From: Planctomycetota bacterium
Lineage (GTDB): Bacteria > Planctomycetota > Planctomycetia > Planctomycetales > Planctomycetaceae
DNA: 64,000 nucleotides
NCBI GenBank assembly: GCA_023417655.1
Contig: JAEZFD010000031.1
Span: 62,001 to 126,000, forward strand
Reading direction: 5' to 3'
In this document: in pieces, positions 63,031 through 64,000 of the stretch
Position numbering within the stretch: the first letter of the stretch is position 1
How the letters are laid out: each line of letters starts with the position of its first letter
Made by a program: the position numbers and the translations under genes
The notes under the pieces: generated by a model
What the model was told of the DNA's origin: nothing
Database searches by the model: none
What the model saw: the letters and a program-made list of their open reading frames with translations, nothing else

Positions 63031-63960
63031 CTAGTGATCGTGCAGTGACATCGCGATAAAGATCGTCGACAGGAACACAAACACGTAAGCCTGGATAAAC
63101 GCAACAAGTAATTCCAGCAGAGAGACACCAATCTGCCCGAGCAGACTCCCTCCCAGAACCATTCCGTACAAACCTGTATTGAACTGATATTCAAAAGCAA
63201 TCGCGATGAATGTCAGGATCGAGGCGAGTGCAGTGTGACCGCCCATCATGTTCGCAAAGAGACGCACAGCAAGCACGATGTGCTTGATGAACAGGCCCAG
63301 CACTTCAATGACGAACAGCAACACCAGAAAGATCGGCTTCATCAGGCCTGGTGCATCGACGTTTGGCACCAGATGTGTCCAGAAGCCGACAACACCATGC
63401 TGCTTTGTGCCGTGAAAAAAGGTCGCGGCGAAGGCAACGACAGCCAAAGCCAGAGTAACACTCAGATTTCCTGTAGCGGAACCGGCCCAGGGAAATGCTC
63501 CCAGGAGATTACAGAACAGGATATAGAAGAACGATGACCAGACGAACGGCAGGTACTTGTCGGCCGGATGGGATTTCACGGCGTGTACCACGGTCGCATG
63601 TGCGTTCAGGTGGGCGGCCTCAGCATTGGGATGCTCATGCCCATGCCCGATGTCCTTTTCCGGGGGATGATGATTCGGGTCACCAATCACGGGACGAACG
63701 AGTTCGTCACGCAGGTAGACCGCCAGCATTTCCCAGAAGTTCCAGAACCAGCCGTGAGCGACTTTACCGCCAGCGACGCGAGCAGACAGACCGCGGAAGA
63801 TCACAAATGCAAGAATCGCAGCAGTCACCTGCAGCAACATGAATTTGGTGACGACCAGGCCGCCGATCTGCGGAATCGAAAGCGTCAGACCAAATGGCAG
63901 CTCGATCACGCTGAAATCGTAAACGTGATGAAACCGACCGTGAGCGGCTAATGTCCACAT
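63031..63960 (-). CDS. atpB: F-type ATP synthase a subunit with His-rich loop
   Basis: This Fo subunit forms the proton path. From the ATG at 63960 it has 309 residues; an ATG at 63972 is the alternative. It has the usual membrane helices. The conserved Arg in IVLAVRLFANMMGGHT is present, as is the C-terminal LLVAFIQAYVFVFLS. Between the first and second helices is a hydrophilic loop of about 45 residues with nine His (including HGHEHP and AHATVVH), longer than usual. It is the first gene of the operon in the window, and no atpI gene is visible. Confidence 0.93.
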   Translation of the reverse strand: MWTLAAHGRFHHVYDFSVIELPFGLTLSIPQIGGLVVTKFMLLQVTAAILAFVIFRGLSARVAGGKVAHGWFWNFWEMLAVYLRDELVRPVIGDPNHHPPEKDIGHGHEHPNAEAAHLNAHATVVHAVKSHPADKYLPFVWSSFFYILFCNLLGAFPWAGSATGNLSVTLALAVVAFAATFFHGTKQHGVVGFWTHLVPNVDAPGLMKPIFLVLLFVIEVLGLFIKHIVLAVRLFANMMGGHTALASILTFIAIAFEYQFNTGLYGMVLGGSLLGQIGVSLLELLVAFIQAYVFVFLSTIFIAMSLHDH

Positions 63961-64000
63961 ACAACAAGCCATTCCCAACGCCTAAACCGACGACGCCCGT

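Overview
The window looks like chromosomal DNA of a planctomycete, probably of the Planctomycetaceae (Schlesneria/Planctopirus/Gimesia-like); the genus is an inference. The main pointers are a DUF1559 prepilin-like protein with an H-x-DG C-terminus, a DUF1501/DUF1553 (PSCyt1-PSCyt2-PSD1) gene pair, many catabolic genes of unknown substrate, moderate GC, and F-type ATP synthase genes whose b, b' and c subunits carry signal peptides. I see no phage, transposon, integron or CRISPR array.

Layout. (1) 442-5474, minus strand: a three-gene exporter (HlyD-like adaptor, RbbA-like double ABC ATPase/permease, ABC-2 permease) in the same order as yhiI-rbbA-yhhJ of E. coli. (2) 5656-28111: an island for carbon storage, fermentation and stress. 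It has L-lactate dehydrogenase, glycogen phosphorylase, acetate kinase, GlgX and phosphoketolase on the minus strand, then Hsp20, an NtrC-type sigma-54 activator, an MgtA-type ATPase, a class II-like cytochrome c, a zinc alcohol dehydrogenase, a triple-BON protein, a REC-PAS-histidine kinase, and a host-attachment-like/hemerythrin-like/GalT operon. Five sigma-54-type promoters (GG-N10-GC) and four copies of a 16-bp dyad close to TGTGCGAATCCGCACA lie in its intergenic regions. I infer a local sigma-54 regulon run by the NtrC-type protein and perhaps the neighbouring kinase. (3) 28580-35175: DUF5690 transporter, DgcA-like enolase-superfamily racemase/epimerase, DgcN/DUF1611 protein, exported N-acyl-D-amino-acid deacylase and a divergent XylR-like regulator. 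This looks like a D-amino-acid or peptidoglycan-fragment utilisation locus.

(4) 35246-41763: a Pnkp-like protein with an apparently dead kinase domain and no ligase domain, DUF72, a small exported protein, DNA polymerase IV, a lipoprotein and a DUF1559 protein. (5) 41998-51370: DUF1501, DUF1553 and a tandem-wHTH GntR regulator, divergent from a galactonate-dehydratase-like enzyme, a ceramidase-like protein and a DapA-family lyase. The substrate is unknown but is probably a sugar acid. (6) 51460-53750: tRNA-Leu(UAG), an ECF41-type sigma factor and its likely NAD(P)-binding target gene. (7) 53729-63960, minus strand: an M32 carboxypeptidase, then the complete ATP synthase operon atpB-E-F'-F-H-A-G-D-C with several intercistronic hairpins and a terminator.

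The most notable observations are the sigma-54/dyad regulon, the Pnkp-like protein that has lost its kinase catalytic residues, the translationally coupled dgcN-dgcA-DUF5690 cassette, and the histidine-rich, signal-peptide-bearing ATP synthase subunits. All calls come from reading the sequence alone; no database search was run.
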